53,725 nucleotides of DNA from Gracilimonas tropica DSM 19535 (GTDB taxonomy: Bacteria > Bacteroidota > Rhodothermia > Balneolales > Balneolaceae), in NCBI RefSeq assembly GCF_000375425.1, contig NZ_AQXG01000011.1, positions 1-53,725 on the forward strand, in the 5' to 3' direction. The notes beneath the pieces were generated by a model, which had not been told where the DNA came from, did not search any database, and saw only the letters and a list, made by a program, of their open reading frames with translations. Position 1 is the first letter of the stretch. Each line of letters starts with the position of its first letter. Position numbers and translations under genes: made by a program. This document shows, one piece after another, positions 52,384-53,725 of this stretch.

Positions 52384-53523
52384 TTATTTACCTGCTACTT
52401 CTTGTACAACTTTCTTGATTTCATTTCCCCAAACCTGCCAGTTAAATTTTTCTTCATACGATTGACGTGCATTTAAGCTAAGTTCCTGATAATGACCCGG
52501 GTCATGTATGATTCGCTCAATTCTATCCGCGTAGTTTTCACCACTGTCAGAGAGTTCAAAAAGATACCCATTTTTACCTTGTTCAATGATGGTTGATACA
52601 CCTCCTGTGTTTGTGCCGAGGCATGGCAAGCCAGCGGCAAATGCTTCCACGAATGAAACTCCAAAATTTTCATACCGGGTTGGTAAGATAAAAAAACTAG
52701 CCTTGCTGTATAACCATTTAAGTTTTTGAGCTTCTTCCGGTTTTCTTTTATCCAAAAACCCATGAATATGAATCCCATCTTCTTGCACTGGTTCAGGTGG
52801 TTGGCAACCACAAATATCAATCGTTGCATTGTACCCGCGTTTCCGAAGCTCCCGAACCGCTTCAATAGCTATTGGAACGCCTTTCCCTTCCCATCGAATA
52901 CCCACTAAAAGTAATCTGATTTCTTTTGAATCAAGACGTTTAGGCTCCGAAATCTCAAAGTCAACATTTGCTCCATAGGGAATCACATGTACTTTACCCT
53001 TTTTGGCTCCATAATCTTTTTTTGCGGAATTGGCGGCCCAAAATGTTGGATATATTAAAGCCGAGGACTTTTCAATAGCAGCCTGCTCTATACAGTTGGC
53101 ATTTTTAATTGAAAATAAAAGAACATTAGAGAAAGACTCGTAGTAATCTTCAAGCAATGTAACCGTTCCACCTGATAGATAAATAATGGGAATTTTGATA
53201 TCATCTAAAAAAGCAATTTCTGTGGAAGCATTCGCAGCGAAAATCACATCCGGTTGAATGGTTTTCAAACTTTTCCCAAAAACCTGCCCGTACTTTTTTG
53301 AGAGTATTAGAGAATGTTCCGGTAAATAACGTTTCCTTAAAAAAACTCTGCTTATAAGTCCAAATATCCGCAAAAACCAGGTCATATTCAGATGAACAGG
53401 CCCCAACGCCACAACCTCAAAGCCCTGCTTCTTTAAACCCTGATACATATTGTAGTGAATACCCGACCAGGATTTTTTATCCTTTGGATCCTGATGGGTC
53501 AAATATGCAATCTTAATACTCAC
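52384..53523 (-). CDS. Family-4 (GT-B) glycosyltransferase
   Basis: 379 aa. N-terminal IKIAYLTHQDPKDKKSWSG and a C-terminal GT-B nucleotide-sugar domain: LLLVGIRWEGKGVPIAIEAV, LPTRYENFGVSFVEAFAAGLP (about 290-310), GGVSTIIEQGKNGYLF. GTG start at 53523-53521 follows AAAAAGTA. First gene of a minus-strand unit with the methyltransferase and flippase; convergent with the other half of the locus. Confidence 0.92.
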   Translation of the reverse strand: MSIKIAYLTHQDPKDKKSWSGIHYNMYQGLKKQGFEVVALGPVHLNMTWFLRIFGLISRVFLRKRYLPEHSLILSKKYGQVFGKSLKTIQPDVIFAANASTEIAFLDDIKIPIIYLSGGTVTLLEDYYESFSNVLLFSIKNANCIEQAAIEKSSALIYPTFWAANSAKKDYGAKKGKVHVIPYGANVDFEISEPKRLDSKEIRLLLVGIRWEGKGVPIAIEAVRELRKRGYNATIDICGCQPPEPVQEDGIHIHGFLDKRKPEEAQKLKWLYSKASFFILPTRYENFGVSFVEAFAAGLPCLGTNTGGVSTIIEQGKNGYLFELSDSGENYADRIERIIHDPGHYQELSLNARQSYEEKFNWQVWGNEIKKVVQEVAGK

Positions 53524-53680
53524 TACTTTTTGTTATTTTGAGATTTAAAAATAAATCAAGCTGCATTCGCGCCTGTTCCATTTGTAACAACAGTGAAGGT
53601 AATAGTCTTTTTACTGCTAAAGAAATGATGGCTTTAGATAATTTTTATTCAACCTATCAACACTACTCTATTTATCCTTA

Positions 53681-53725
53681 ATGAGCAAATACGCTGAATT
53701 TCACGGACATTTTGTTTTTGGTAAA
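53681..53725 (+). CDS. Possible start of a gene running off the right edge
   Basis: ATG at 53681 opens a frame that stays open to the window end, 15 codons (MSKYAEFHGHFVFGK). It is divergent from the glycosyltransferase gene, with about 157 bp between the two starts for promoters. Too short to assign a family or to be sure. Confidence 0.35.
   Translation, partial: MSKYAEFHGHFVFGK

Overview
The window looks like chromosome of a Gram-negative member of the Bacteroidota/Balneolota assemblage (Balneola/Gracilimonas-like). This is inferred from a TonB-dependent receptor with a carboxypeptidase-like N-terminal domain, DUF5686, DUF4293 and DUF4834-type proteins, SLBB polysaccharide export, TAnnTTTG-type promoters and a DciA-like protein in place of a DnaC-type loader. 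No ribosomal RNA is present, so the rank is not secure.

Layout. 1-5064: the 3' end of an unknown gene, a GC-rich palindromic repeat, an SDR enzyme, an exported beta-carbonic anhydrase and a TonB-dependent receptor. 5065-9245 (minus strand): YbbR-like protein, DciA-like protein, recF and enolase. 9402-16484: HAD phosphatase, outer-membrane-type protein, an unidentified 128-aa protein, prmC, a dnaA upstream region with three perfect DnaA boxes (candidate oriC), dnaA, folB, folK, deoxynucleoside kinase, a DUF4834-like protein and a TPR protein. 16786-21593: tRNA-Leu(GAG), two tandem beta-propeller lipoproteins and a DUF5686 outer-membrane protein.

21707-30390 is the most unusual part: a tRNA-Arg(CCT) gene followed by an integrated element of about 8.6 kb. 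It is bounded by a 15-bp duplication of the tRNA 3' end, with a nearly identical 22-bp repeat just inside each end. It encodes a tyrosine integrase, an excisionase-like HTH protein, an AAA+/SF3-like replication ATPase, two related coiled-coil proteins, a small CCCH/HGG-motif protein of the kind seen in phage packaging regions, and two overlapping tiny genes, all on the minus strand. Facing them is a plus-strand operon of three unidentified genes behind a control region with three copies of a 14-bp palindrome. No capsid, tail, large terminase, relaxase or conjugation gene is visible. The set resembles a phage satellite or other small replicating integrative element. This is inference and the cargo is unknown.

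30436-42796: HAD phosphatase; a secreted triad (beta-propeller protein, small secreted protein, multicopper oxidase); GlsB-like membrane protein; an orphan ABC ATPase; SPOR lipoprotein; a partner-switching module (STAS antagonist, anti-sigma kinase, SpoIIE phosphatase); MltF-like lytic transglycosylase; an EamA transporter and a DUF4293 protein. 42988-53523: a second EamA transporter, then a surface-polysaccharide locus with export porin, Wzz-like protein, O-antigen polymerase/ligase, three glycosyltransferases, a Wzx-like flippase and a methyltransferase-like protein. Several of its genes overlap by 1-4 nt, so they are probably co-transcribed and translationally coupled.
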